A stretch of 64,000 nucleotides of DNA, taken from JAVJSU01 sp040219275. Its GTDB lineage: Bacteria; Chloroflexota; Anaerolineae; Aggregatilineales; Phototrophicaceae. Below are positions 52,479 to 61,436 of this stretch, one piece after another. Each line of letters begins with the position of its first letter. Position 1 is the first letter of the stretch. Under the pieces are notes generated by a model. That model did no database searches. It was not told where the DNA came from and worked only from the letters and a program-made list of their open reading frames with translations. Position numbers and translations under genes: made by a program. The DNA is taken from the NCBI GenBank assembly GCA_040219275.1, contig JAVJSU010000061.1:62001-126000 (forward strand), written 5' to 3'.

Positions 52479-53948
52479 ATGTTGAGTCGCCGTTCGGTCG
52501 TTCTGTGTTTGCTAATCTCCATAATGGGCACTGTTTTTGTCTTTGCACAGGAAGACGCGCCCGATGGTTTCCCCGGTGTTTATACCACCACCTCCGGCAC
52601 ACCACTCATCATTGCGCCAGAATTTGACGTGCAATCCTTCACCGAGCCAGAACACGGCACAGTCGCAATTTACGCATCCGGTGGCGTTGTCTATACACCG
52701 GACGCAGATTTCATGGGCGCTGATAGTTTCACGCTATCCACATCCGACATCCTCGGCGCGACGGTCAATGTTCTCGTCGTTGAAGCGGACGCAAAAGATA
52801 AATCGCAATCAGCTGTCGCTAGTGTGTCTATCGGGCGCATTGTGACTCCCGTAATCGTGGAGACTCCCGCACCGCAAACACAACAGCCACAACAGGCAAA
52901 CACTCAACAAGACCAAACATCGCCCGTCAACAATGCAGAAACCGCGCCCGCTTGTACCGCAGAAGAACTCGCAAATCCGCTGGCATATTTGTCCGGTTGG
53001 CTGGACGCATCCACCAATTACACCACCGGCTACGTTACCAATACATCGAACTGCTATTTCCCGATTGGCATGGCATCCTATCGCAAGTTCGATGACATCA
53101 TCGCCAATCAACAATTGTTCGGCTCTGTGGTCGCCTCTGCTCTACCGAATAGCACCACACCTCTCAGCGTGAGTGTGCCGGATTGTGCGCGTCAGATTGA
53201 TCTGTTTTACGGCGATGTCATTTTTGACCTCAGCACCGCCCGCTACAATGAACGCCTATTTGAAGCCCAACATCCCGGCGGATCAAATTTCTGCACGCCG
53301 GATAATGGCACTGGCGAACCAGCGATTTCTGTCGTATTCGGACCAGACCAGACGATTGCCCCCGGCGAACGCGCACCTCTCACCCTCACCGTGACCAATA
53401 CAGGTGGTGTCCGGCTGGTGAATCTGCGCTCCGCCGCGCCAGAAACCGATGCCTGCTCCCGCGAACCCTTCGACCTCGAACCGGGACAATCCGCATCCTT
53501 CACATGCCTCAGCAATCCCTTCACCGAAACGACCACCATCGGCGTAGAAGTTAGCGGATTGGTGGATTATGGCGACGCAAATTATGGCGGCATCGGTGGC
53601 ACGGATAACGTCACGCTGACGGTGGTCGCCCCCGTCGCCAGCATCAGCGTGGATTACGCCGCCGACCAGACGATTACCGCAGGCGAAACGGTACAATTAA
53701 CCCTCACAGTCACCAATACGGGCGATCTTCGCCTCGTGACGTTGCGCTCCGCCGCGCCAGAAACCGATGCCTGCTCCCGCGAACCCTTCGACCTTGAACC
53801 GGGGCAAACCGTCGTGTTCAACTGCACAACCATTCCGTTTAACACAACCACCACCATCAACGCGGAAGTCTTCGGCTGGGTCGATACACCCGATGGCAGT
53901 TTGCAGGGAATCGGCGGGAGTGATACAGTCACCATCACGGTGCAATAA
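52479..53948 (+). CDS. Secreted Ig-like/DUF11-like repeat protein
   Basis: A 489-residue exported protein. Signal peptide residues 1-24 (ending FVFAQ), a Big_9/cadherin-like module (~45-105, YTPDADFMGADSFTLSTSD), a Gln/Thr/Pro linker, a central domain (~155-275) with cysteines that may pair, and two tandem CARDB/DUF11-like domains (~285-380, ~385-489). Both of the latter contain LRSAAPETDACSREPFDLEP. The 52 bp coding this are identical (53425-53476 and 53743-53794), while flanking codons differ. RBS AAGAGG upstream. Surface role likely; no enzyme motif. Confidence 0.78.
   Translation: MLSRRSVVLCLLISIMGTVFVFAQEDAPDGFPGVYTTTSGTPLIIAPEFDVQSFTEPEHGTVAIYASGGVVYTPDADFMGADSFTLSTSDILGATVNVLVVEADAKDKSQSAVASVSIGRIVTPVIVETPAPQTQQPQQANTQQDQTSPVNNAETAPACTAEELANPLAYLSGWLDASTNYTTGYVTNTSNCYFPIGMASYRKFDDIIANQQLFGSVVASALPNSTTPLSVSVPDCARQIDLFYGDVIFDLSTARYNERLFEAQHPGGSNFCTPDNGTGEPAISVVFGPDQTIAPGERAPLTLTVTNTGGVRLVNLRSAAPETDACSREPFDLEPGQSASFTCLSNPFTETTTIGVEVSGLVDYGDANYGGIGGTDNVTLTVVAPVASISVDYAADQTITAGETVQLTLTVTNTGDLRLVTLRSAAPETDACSREPFDLEPGQTVVFNCTTIPFNTTTTINAEVFGWVDTPDGSLQGIGGSDTVTITVQ
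53425..53794 (+). repeat. Identical 52-bp segments within the secreted-protein gene
   Basis: 53425-53476 and 53743-53794 are identical over 52 bp, though the surrounding domain copies are diverged. This suggests recent gene conversion or strong constraint. Confidence 0.7.
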
Positions 53949-53968
53949 AGTCTAAGGAAAAATTCAAC

Positions 53969-54448
53969 ATGCCGGATTATGCACAGTCCTATCTGGGGCA
54001 ATTACGGCAGGTCATCGGCAAGCGTAAAATTCACTCAGTCGGCGCACGGGCAATTGTTCAAGACGAAGACGGGCGCGTGTTGCTCGTCAAACGGGGCGAT
54101 AACGGACGTTGGGTGATGCCTGCGGGCGGATTAGAACTCGACGAAGCCATCCTCGACTGTTGCAAACGCGAAGTCTACGAAGAAACCGGCTTGACTGTCG
54201 AAAACGCGACCCTCATCGCCATTTATTCTGATCCGCGCTATTCATTCGTGACTGCCTATGGCGACCCCTATCAAATGGTGAGCTTCGTCTTTCGTGTGGA
54301 TGCGTGGTCAGGTGAGCTTGCTCTCGAAACGGACGAAACTACCGCCATTCGCTTCTTTGCACTGGACGAATTGCCGGAACTCAGCCCCCTCTATCAAGAG
54401 ACTCTGCAAGATTTACACGCCTATGACGGCACCCCGCTAATCAAATAA
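53969..54448 (+). CDS. Nudix hydrolase
   Basis: A 159-residue Nudix enzyme that hydrolyses a nucleoside diphosphate linked to another moiety, using Mg2+. The Nudix box is complete: GGLELDEAILDCCKREVYEETGL (~residues 51-73), with the REVYEE metal-binding glutamates. It begins after a putative helical N-terminus MPDYAQSYLGQLRQVIGKRK. AAGGAAAAATT precedes ATG 53969, 20 bp after the secreted-protein stop, so the two may be co-transcribed. Substrate not predictable. Confidence 0.9.
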   Translation: MPDYAQSYLGQLRQVIGKRKIHSVGARAIVQDEDGRVLLVKRGDNGRWVMPAGGLELDEAILDCCKREVYEETGLTVENATLIAIYSDPRYSFVTAYGDPYQMVSFVFRVDAWSGELALETDETTAIRFFALDELPELSPLYQETLQDLHAYDGTPLIK

Positions 54449-54480
54449 AAAAGCTCCCCACAACTTCGGAGGAGCTTTCT
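54447..54480 (+). terminator. Intrinsic terminator after Nudix gene
   Basis: AAAGCTCC pairs with GGAGCTTT and is followed by CTATATTT. Confidence 0.72.
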
Positions 54481-54503
54481 ATATTTCAACTCTACGCGCT
54501 GAA

Positions 54504-54884
54504 TTACGATTGCGGTTGGGCGTTCAAGCCGACGCGGTTGCCTTCCGTATCCATGAAAAGGGCGATGTGTCCCGGCACGCCGATGTGCGTTTTGGGCATC
54601 AACACCTTGCCACCCGCAGACTCTATACGGGTCAACATCGCGTCGAGGTTGGCTTCGCTTTCGGCATCCAGATAGATGATGAACGACTCCGCGCTCGGCG
54701 TATACTCTTCGCTAAACACCACCGAGCCACCGATGCCCTTGCCTTGCTCATACGGGAAAATGCCATTCGGAACGCCGTTAAAGTCTTGCTTGTGAAGCGG
54801 TTTGCCGATCACGGTGCTATAAAAATCTACGGCGCGGTCAAAATCTGCGGACGGAATTTCGAACCATGTGAGTGCGCTTGTCAT
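54504..54884 (-). CDS. VOC family protein (glyoxalase/bleomycin-resistance fold)
   Basis: A 126-residue VOC-superfamily protein with two beta-alpha-beta-beta-beta modules: WFEIPSADFDRAVDFYSTVIGKPL at the start and a second module near ~65-126 with LTRIESAGGKVLMPKTHI and HIALFMDTEGNRVGLNAQ, the latter with a metal-binding-like histidine and glutamate. Such proteins act in glyoxalase-like reactions, resistance, or are non-catalytic. GGA-rich upstream. Specific function unknown. Confidence 0.85.
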   Translation of the reverse strand: MTSALTWFEIPSADFDRAVDFYSTVIGKPLHKQDFNGVPNGIFPYEQGKGIGGSVVFSEEYTPSAESFIIYLDAESEANLDAMLTRIESAGGKVLMPKTHIGVPGHIALFMDTEGNRVGLNAQPQS

Positions 54885-55010
54885 TTGGGATGTTCCTTTT
54901 GCGTTTATTTAGTCGATACATCCATCCTAAACGCCACCTGTGACACCATTATGGCAACAGTGATTCTGCAATTTTCAAATTGGTCGAAATTCGTCTAAAT
55001 TAGCCGAAGT

Positions 55011-55778
55011 TCAGCCCACCCGCGCACCGGAAAGATACGCCGTCAATGGAATCAGCACGATCATGAGCGGGATGAAAAAGTCGCGCAGGGTGTTGAATCG
55101 CGTTTCCTCAACATAAAGTAACGCAAAACCGACGATAACCCGTGTTAGCGGAAACGCTCCACAAAATAGGATACCACTGGTAATTTCTTGTGGCGTTAAG
55201 TCAGAAGTTGTAATGACCCGATATCCGACCCATACGATTGTCAATGCCACGCCAGAAGCCGAAATATAGTGAACTACCGAAGAACGGAGGTCGTCTTTGA
55301 GTCGAAGCTCTGCTTCTGTAAAAAAAAGGCTTGGCATAATGAAAAGGAATCCGGCGATATAAAAAAGCGAGAAAAGGCTAAAGATAGCGACTACAATGTC
55401 AAACCCATTTGCTAATATCCCGACATAGATAGGCATTCCGTAAATTGCGCCCTTACCTAGAATAACCGCAATCAAGATCATGATAATGGAAGCAATAGTT
55501 GGGGGTATTCCTATGCGATCATTTCGCCGATTAAGGGATTTTGACCAAGACCACATAGTAGCAAATGTAGGTTTTTCTGGAAAAACGGGGTCAATTGAAT
55601 AAGTCGGCGAGCGAATCATCCATGCACTGATGAATGCCAGCACGCATCCTATCAACGCGCCACCGACAAGAATCGTCAACCAGTGGACAAGTTCAACATC
55701 GCGCAAAAACACGAGAATCGCCGTGATAATGAGCGTGGTGACTGTGCCGTAGGTGATGGCAGGCAGGGAAAAGCGCAT
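55011..55778 (-). CDS. Polytopic membrane protein of unknown function
   Basis: A 255-residue hydrophobic protein with about seven transmembrane helices (~residues 8-25, 32-52, 90-110, 122-150, 175-193, 205-222, 235-250). A cytoplasmic basic loop, WSWSKSLNRRNDRIG, lies between helices 2 and 3. No transporter or enzyme motif is recognised. It stands between a VOC gene and a response-regulator gene on the same strand; a link is not evident. Confidence 0.6.
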   Translation of the reverse strand: MRFSLPAITYGTVTTLIITAILVFLRDVELVHWLTILVGGALIGCVLAFISAWMIRSPTYSIDPVFPEKPTFATMWSWSKSLNRRNDRIGIPPTIASIIMILIAVILGKGAIYGMPIYVGILANGFDIVVAIFSLFSLFYIAGFLFIMPSLFFTEAELRLKDDLRSSVVHYISASGVALTIVWVGYRVITTSDLTPQEITSGILFCGAFPLTRVIVGFALLYVEETRFNTLRDFFIPLMIVLIPLTAYLSGARVG

Positions 55779-55876
55779 GAAACGGGCGATCCTACAAAAT
55801 CGTCGAATACACTCCAGTATAGCGAAACCGTATCTAATGAGCGACTAGGGGAAGCGAGCTTCCAAAGGGAATGGTT

Positions 55877-56263
55877 CTATGCGGTGAGTACAACCCGCCG
55901 ACGAACAAGGGATTCAACCTCATCCACCAGTTTTGCAGGCGAAATCGGCTTAAGGATTATGGCATCCGCCATCCGTGCTTCTGGGATATCTTGCGCAATT
56001 TCATTCGAGGAGATAGCGATGAGAATCAGATCGCTCCGCCCCAGACGCTCCCGCAGATGACGCACCAGATGTAAGCCGGACGCACCGGGCAGGTTGACAT
56101 CAATCAGCATGATTTCCGGCAGGTCTCTGGTAATGCCAAAAAATTCCATCGCCTGACGACCATCTTCCATAAGGGAGACATCATAGCCCTGTTTGGCAAA
56201 TGTGCGTGTGTAAACGATCTGTGCGGCGAGGTGGTCTTCGATGACCAGTATACGTCTGTTCAT
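55877..56263 (-). CDS. Stand-alone response regulator receiver (CheY-like) 1
   Basis: A 128-residue single receiver domain. Acidic pocket ILVIEDH, phospho-acceptor aspartate in MLIDVNLPGASG (~residue 55), switch Ser/Thr region AISSNE (~83) and the lysine in IILKPISP (~103). No output domain, so it signals by protein contact as CheY-type regulators do. A close relative lies just upstream at 56318. No histidine kinase is adjacent. Confidence 0.88.
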   Translation of the reverse strand: MNRRILVIEDHLAAQIVYTRTFAKQGYDVSLMEDGRQAMEFFGITRDLPEIMLIDVNLPGASGLHLVRHLRERLGRSDLILIAISSNEIAQDIPEARMADAIILKPISPAKLVDEVESLVRRRVVLTA

Positions 56264-56317
56264 TTTAAGCGTGTTGTCCTTAACAATACGGGTAGGGTTG
56301 GTCAGTGATACGCTACA

Positions 56318-56704
56318 TTAGGCGACAAAATGATCCGGTAACATTTCCGCCATAAGCTCTACGAGTTGCTTTGGGGGGATGGGTTTGAGTACAAATTTAT
56401 CTGCTAACTTGGCTTCCGGCGTATTTGACGTAATTTGATTGGCGGTTGCCAGCACAACTTTCACATCCATTTGATGCAGTTTAGTGCGTAAATATTTGAG
56501 GATGTATAAACCGGATACGTTCGGCAAATTGACATCCAGCACAATCAGATCAGGAAATGTGACGCAACCCTTCAAATAATCCAGCGCCTCTGCACCATCG
56601 CCGATGACCGTCACACGATAGCCGAATTTGATGAGCACGCGGGAAAATACATCCTGTATATGGGGATTGTCTTCAATCACTAAAATGTGTTGTTGAATAG
56701 TCAA
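56318..56704 (-). CDS. Stand-alone response regulator receiver (CheY-like) 2
   Basis: A ~128-residue receiver domain: ILVIEDNPHIQDVF, acceptor aspartate in LIVLDVNLPNVSG (~residue 53), the switch-region threonine in VVLATANQ, and the lysine in FVLKPIPPKQL. It is clearly paralogous to 55877-56263 and probably arises from duplication. The frame has no ATG; TTG 56704 (preferred) or TTG 56728 would start it. No output domain. Confidence 0.82.
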   Translation of the reverse strand: MTIQQHILVIEDNPHIQDVFSRVLIKFGYRVTVIGDGAEALDYLKGCVTFPDLIVLDVNLPNVSGLYILKYLRTKLHQMDVKVVLATANQITSNTPEAKLADKFVLKPIPPKQLVELMAEMLPDHFVA

Positions 56705-56948
56705 TTTTCTCGTTTGCCTTAATTGCAACCTAAAATTGCAATCTATTTCAAAACATTACTAAATATTACACTAGATTTAGGCAATGTCAAGTTGTTGCCT
56801 TTTACGTTAATGGATTTCTCACGGTTGAGTGCTCGCTCTTGGTGACAGGCTCTTGGTAACAGCCCCTATTGTGCATTAAACTATGCGTAGCCGCTGTGTA
56901 TCCATACAGTGGCGGAAACGTGAAAACACTTGAAAGGTTTCAGCGTGC

Positions 56949-57530
56949 ATGTCCGTAAAACTTAAACGGTGGTTGATCTTACTAGGCACAATAGTGAGTG
57001 TTCTGCTGAGTGACCAGCTAAGCAAATTATGGGTGATTGACAATCTGCTCCTCGGCGAATCGATCCAACCCCTACCCTTCCTCACCCCCTACTTTCAAAT
57101 TACGCGGAGCTTCAACACGGGCGCGGCGTTCGGATTTTTGCCGGAAGTGGGTGATATATTTATCGTGATCGCTTTTGTCGTGGTCATCGGGATTTTCTTT
57201 TTCTACCCGCGCATTCCAGATGAAGCGGTGCTCACGCGCCTTGCAACCGGCATGGTGGCGGGCGGTGCGCTTGGGAATGCTGTGGATCGCATCATACACG
57301 GGCATGTCGTGGATTTTATCCATTATCAAATCCCGAATGTGATCTCGAATGTCTCCAATATTGCAGATCACGCCATTGTGGGCGGCGTGTTGCTGATTAT
57401 TTATGAAAGCTGGCGGCTCGAAAAACGTCAGCAAGCGTTGGCATTAGAAGAACCGACTGTCTCCGAAACCGTCGATATAGACAACAGTAGAGCTACGAAT
57501 GAAACGCATCATCCCACCGGACAGGACTAA
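56949..57530 (+). CDS. lspA: Lipoprotein signal peptidase II
   Basis: A 193-residue membrane aspartic protease that cleaves the signal peptide from prolipoproteins, here relevant to the lipoproteins at 33735, 57836 and possibly 18173. LspA motifs are present: DQLSKLWVI (~residue 22), RSFNTGAAFGF (~residue 56), GNAVDRIIHGHVVDFIHY (~residues 115-132, catalytic Asp) and NIADHAIVGG (~residue 141, catalytic Asp). The C-terminal ~35 residues after the last helix are an extra acidic tail. AAAGG lies ~12 nt before the ATG. Confidence 0.96.
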   Translation: MSVKLKRWLILLGTIVSVLLSDQLSKLWVIDNLLLGESIQPLPFLTPYFQITRSFNTGAAFGFLPEVGDIFIVIAFVVVIGIFFFYPRIPDEAVLTRLATGMVAGGALGNAVDRIIHGHVVDFIHYQIPNVISNVSNIADHAIVGGVLLIIYESWRLEKRQQALALEEPTVSETVDIDNSRATNETHHPTGQD

Positions 57531-57600
57531 GTCATCGTAACGTTAGTATGCTCATGGCGTTATACTAAAGGGTAGTTGTTAGTGATTAGTTGTTAGTTTC

Positions 57601-57786
57601 ATGGTAATGAAAGTGGCTCTACAAAACCGCATTGGGCTGAAACCCCAATGCTAGGATGATTTTCGAAACCCCACTGAAGTGGGCTATTCTTCCCGTACAT
57701 TTGTGAAAATAGCCTGCTTCAGCAGGGTTTTACACTAGAGTAGCCAATGGGTTTCAGCCATTGGCGACACAACTTTGCAACACAGC
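57601..57786 (+). repeat. ~190-bp fold-back element, copy C (uninterrupted)
   Basis: Complete reference copy. Hairpins in order: GCATTGGGCTGAAACCCCAATGC, CCCACTGAAGTGGG, CCTGCTTCAGCAGG, GCCAATGGGTTTCAGCCATTGGC. The second half is the inverted copy of the first around a short spacer, and the right end has TTTGCAACACAGCA. It lies upstream of a lipoprotein gene. Confidence 0.8.
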
Positions 57787-57835
57787 AACGATGACCATAA
57801 ACTTAAATTGACTCAATAACCAAAGGACAGATGTG

Positions 57836-58450
57836 ATGAAAACAACCCGCATTATTATACTGATGATGCTGTGTGCGCTGGCATTAAGCGCCTGTAACAT
57901 GAGCACCAGCACGGATGATACCAACAATGATGTCGAAGCCGCGCAGAGCTTCTTCCCGGATTTAGCCGGCTATAATCGCACCGATGCCGATAGCATTATT
58001 GATGCCGTGACGACCACCCTCGGCGGGGCATCACTCGTCACCGGCAACCCGATTGCGGCGGTCTTGATCGAACGTGCCGATACGATGATCGAATGTTATC
58101 AGGATGTGGGCGCGGCGGATGCACGGATTTACAGCCAGCGTATCAACATCACCGAGCCGAGCATCCCAACAGCCGGTGTGCTGACCGTCGTCAATCAAAA
58201 TCGCGTGGTGGATAACTTCCTGCATTGTTTAACGCAAAACCCGCTTAGTGGGGCGTTCTCCGCGCAATCCGTACAGCCAGAACCCTGCTACGGCTACGGC
58301 ACATTTAACTTCAACGGCGATAACGTCAGCTTCTTCTATGTGGCGACGGATACCCCGCTGTGCGATCAATTTAACGCCTCCTTCGCCCAATACAACCCCA
58401 GCGGAGATCGTGGCGCGTTGCAGATTCCGTCAGGCGTGCGCGGCGGGTAA
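57836..58450 (+). CDS. Putative lipoprotein of unknown function
   Basis: A 204-residue protein with a lipoprotein signal: positively charged start (MKTTR), hydrophobic stretch and lipobox LALSAC (~residue 20), then a Ser/Thr/Asp linker and a ~150-residue globular domain with FFPDLAGYNRTDADSI and four cysteines (ECYQD, HCLTQN, PCYGYG, LCDQF) that may form disulfides. ATG 57836 has AAAGGA 9 nt upstream; GTG 57833 is one codon before. Its promoter lies next to fold-back element C. Function unknown. Confidence 0.75.
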   Translation: MKTTRIIILMMLCALALSACNMSTSTDDTNNDVEAAQSFFPDLAGYNRTDADSIIDAVTTTLGGASLVTGNPIAAVLIERADTMIECYQDVGAADARIYSQRINITEPSIPTAGVLTVVNQNRVVDNFLHCLTQNPLSGAFSAQSVQPEPCYGYGTFNFNGDNVSFFYVATDTPLCDQFNASFAQYNPSGDRGALQIPSGVRGG

Positions 58451-58472
58451 GCAGAGTATCCATTAGCATCTC

Positions 58473-58508
58473 AGGCGATTGTCCCATTTCGGTGGGGAAT
58501 CGCCTTTT
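58473..58508 (+). terminator. Intrinsic terminator after the lipoprotein gene
   Basis: AGGCGATT pairs with AATCGCCT across ~18 nt, extended by TCCC/GGGG, and is followed by TTTTT. Confidence 0.82.
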
Positions 58509-58594
58509 TAGACTGTGCGGGCTTCTCAGTGACGGCAATCATGCGCGTTGAAGGGGAATGCCTGCTATTTAGCGGATGAAAACGGACAATTTTT

Positions 58595-59572
58595 ATGACG
58601 ATGACCGACCTCTCAAATGCCGTGACCTTTGCTGATGTGCAATCGGCGGCGGCGCAACTTAAAGGGTATGCCAACCGCACGCCCGTCCTCACCTCCCGCA
58701 CCGTCAATGAACGGGTGGGCGCAGAGGTGTTTTTCAAATGTGAGAATTTGCAACGGATTGGCGCGTTTAAATTTCGCGGAGCCTATAATGCCATCAGTCG
58801 CTTGAGCGATGCGGATAAAGCACGCGGAGTCATCACCTATTCATCCGGAAATCACGCGCAGGCGGTGGCACTGGTCGGTAAATTATTGGGACTCAAAACG
58901 GTGATCGTCATGCCGGATAACGCCCCATCCACCAAACTTGCCGCCACGCGTGGATACGGCGCGGAAGTGGTCGAATATGTGCCCGCGCAGGAAGATCGCA
59001 AAGTGCTGGCGGAAGCCCTTGCGGAAGAACACGGCTACACGATCATCCCACCCTATGACCATCCGCATGTGATTGCCGGACAGGGCACGGCGGCGCTGGA
59101 ACTCATCGAAGAAGTGGGCGCGTTGGATAGCTTACTCGTGTGTTGCGGGGGCGGTGGATTGCTCAGTGGGTCAGCGATTGCCAGCAAAGGCATGTCCCCA
59201 CAGACGAACGTCATCGGCATTGAGCCGGAAGTCGCCGATGATGCAACGCAATCTTTCCGCACGGGTACGCTCCACACGATTCACAACCCGCCGACGATTG
59301 CCGATGGCACGCGCACGCCGTCGCTCGGCGAGTACACATTTCCGCTGGTGTTGCGCTATGTCGATGCGATGCAAACGGTAACCGAAGACGCGATTAAAGA
59401 GGCGGTACGTTTTATGTTTTATCGCATGAAAATGGTGGTCGAGCCATCCGGTGCATTGGGCGCGGCGGCACTTCTGAGCAGTGCGGTAAATGCCACCGGA
59501 CGCGTCGGCGTGATTATCAGCGGGGGCAACATCGACGCGGCTACCATGACGATGATTTTGAACGAAGGGTGA
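58595..59572 (+). CDS. Threonine dehydratase-like PLP enzyme
   Basis: A 325-residue fold-type II PLP enzyme of the threonine/serine dehydratase and serine racemase group. It has the PLP lysine in IGAFKFRGAYNA (~residue 56), SSGNHAQAVAL (~residue 83), the glycine-rich phosphate loop CCGGGGLLSG (~residue 183) and the C-terminal SGGNIDA. It lacks the regulatory ACT domains of long IlvA, so it is the catabolic (TdcB-like), serine racemase-like or threo-3-hydroxyaspartate ammonia-lyase-like type. ATG 58595 is the first plausible start. Cytoplasmic; monocistronic. Confidence 0.88.
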   Translation: MTMTDLSNAVTFADVQSAAAQLKGYANRTPVLTSRTVNERVGAEVFFKCENLQRIGAFKFRGAYNAISRLSDADKARGVITYSSGNHAQAVALVGKLLGLKTVIVMPDNAPSTKLAATRGYGAEVVEYVPAQEDRKVLAEALAEEHGYTIIPPYDHPHVIAGQGTAALELIEEVGALDSLLVCCGGGGLLSGSAIASKGMSPQTNVIGIEPEVADDATQSFRTGTLHTIHNPPTIADGTRTPSLGEYTFPLVLRYVDAMQTVTEDAIKEAVRFMFYRMKMVVEPSGALGAAALLSSAVNATGRVGVIISGGNIDAATMTMILNEG

Positions 59573-59796
59573 TGATAACCTCATCCCCAAATTCTTAGGG
59601 AAATAGGCAATCGCATCATAATAATTGAATGGATTGTGTGGCTTCTTGAGGGAAATAATGGTGCGCTCTTGATGTAGGGGCGCAAAAAATGTTGCGCCCC
59701 TACGAACATCGACGCTCGGAAAATTATAGTCGCAGACAGGAATTACAGATTTTTCCTCTGCGTTATGTTTTTTTCTTAACGTTTCGATAAAAATAC
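59573..59796. other. Intergenic region with GC-rich hairpin
   Basis: No gene. GTAGGGGCGCAA (59675-59686) pairs with TTGCGCCCCTAC (59692-59703), a perfect 12-bp stem of the type seen at 15782 and in the 47298 insertion. A fragment CTCTGCGTTATG near 59758 belongs to the CGCAAAG family. Confidence 0.55.
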
Positions 59797-61188
59797 TTAA
59801 CCGCGCTTTTCCAACCGTACCCACACGCCATCTTTCGTCGCGAATGTCGTCGAGAGTGCTGGCTGTGGTTGACGGTCTTCGCAGGGATGGACGATATAGC
59901 GTTGCATCAGACGTGCCAGAATCAGCGCACCTTCCATGAGTGCGAAATCCTTGCCGATGCACAACCGTTGCCCCGCACCGAAGGGCATCCACGCCAGCGG
60001 GTGACGGCTTTTGCTCGCGTCCGGCGCGAAGTTCTCAGGGTCAAACGTATCCGGCGCATCCCAGAATTCCGGGTGACGGTGAATGGTCAAGGGTACAGTG
60101 GCAACCATCTGCCCCGCTTTGATGTGATACCCGCCGATTTCGTCATCTTCAACGGCGGTACGTGGCAACCAGAAGACCGGCGGATACAGGCGCATCGTCT
60201 CTTCCATCACCATGCGCGGGTAGGACAGTTGCATCAAATCGGCAAAGGTTGGTGTGCGGTCTGCAAGCACGTCGTCGACCTGTGCGCTTAATTTATCGGC
60301 AACGTCGGCGTGTTGTGCCAGCATATGGGATGCCCACGTCATGGCAATGGAGGTTGTCTCGTAACCGGCTAAGAAGATGGTCGCGGCTTCATCCCGAATT
60401 TCCTTATCGGTCAGCGGTTCGCCGGTTTCATCATCCACAAGATTCAGGAACATACTCAGCAGGTCATCGCCCTCGCCACCTTCTTGACGGCGTTGCGCGA
60501 TCATGCCGTACAGAAATTTGTCGGTGCGTGCAAGCATCTCGTTATAGGTTTTACGACCCGGCACAGGCACCCACTTCGGGAATTTGCCCAGCACCATATT
60601 TTTGAGCATGTAATCCAGCGCATAACCCATAGACTCGCCCATCTGGTCGGCATCTTCTGCGCTTAAACCGCGCCCGAACATACTCCGCATAATGACTTTC
60701 ATGGTGATGGTGGAATATGCCGTCGCAATATTGAACGGTTCGCCACTTTCAGCGATGGCATCCCAGTCGCCCATTCCATCGTCGATGGCATCCATCATCA
60801 GCGTGACCATACCCGCGAGATGTTGACGGTGAAAATGAGGCTGAATCATGCGCCGTTGTCTGCGCCAATAATCACCCTCGCTAGTCACCAGCCCATCGCC
60901 GACGACCTGCCGGACGCTCTCCCACATTTCACCACCTTTGGCATAATTGCGTACGTTATCGCGCAGAATATGTTGGGCGAAATCGGGATGATTAAGCATG
61001 ATAATACTCACCAGACCAAGATCAAGCTCGTAAATGTCGCCATGGGTGTGCCACGCATTGAACAGATAATCCGTCTGATGGCGGAGCACTCCGGGGATTG
61101 ACCCGATCACCGGAAAGCCTGCTGTACGCGGTGGTGCGCCTGCGATAACGGGTAATTCCTGTGTAATTGAACTATTGGTCGCTTGCAT
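59797..61188 (-). CDS. Cytochrome P450
   Basis: A 463-residue P450 monooxygenase. I-helix AGYETTSIAMTW (~residue 277), ExxR in MEETMRLYPPVFW (~residue 332), the PERF-like DTFDPENF (~386) and the heme-cysteine loop FGAGQRLCIGKDFALMEG (~residues 405-422). The overall pattern resembles CYP102-head or CYP4/CYP110-like fatty-acid/terpenoid hydroxylases. It has no fused reductase, so it needs a partner ferredoxin; none is adjacent. GGGAG lies upstream of ATG 61188. Substrate unknown. Confidence 0.94.
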   Translation of the reverse strand: MQATNSSITQELPVIAGAPPRTAGFPVIGSIPGVLRHQTDYLFNAWHTHGDIYELDLGLVSIIMLNHPDFAQHILRDNVRNYAKGGEMWESVRQVVGDGLVTSEGDYWRRQRRMIQPHFHRQHLAGMVTLMMDAIDDGMGDWDAIAESGEPFNIATAYSTITMKVIMRSMFGRGLSAEDADQMGESMGYALDYMLKNMVLGKFPKWVPVPGRKTYNEMLARTDKFLYGMIAQRRQEGGEGDDLLSMFLNLVDDETGEPLTDKEIRDEAATIFLAGYETTSIAMTWASHMLAQHADVADKLSAQVDDVLADRTPTFADLMQLSYPRMVMEETMRLYPPVFWLPRTAVEDDEIGGYHIKAGQMVATVPLTIHRHPEFWDAPDTFDPENFAPDASKSRHPLAWMPFGAGQRLCIGKDFALMEGALILARLMQRYIVHPCEDRQPQPALSTTFATKDGVWVRLEKRG

Positions 61189-61436
61189 AATGTATCTCCC
61201 TAACTGAACGAATGAGCAATCTATGATTTCATTCTAGGGATGTAACGCCTAAGAATCGCCTATTGTCCGCTCAGGGGAATTTTCTTCTGTTTTTACGCGC
61301 CACTACACAACCTCAATCCTATTTTCTGAACCACCTGCGATGCGTTTGCCCCGAGTTTTGAAATCATTATTTTAATGGTTGCTGTTCTGGTCATATACTA
61401 AGAGTCATTCAGTGAGCATAGACGTAGAGGACGCAA

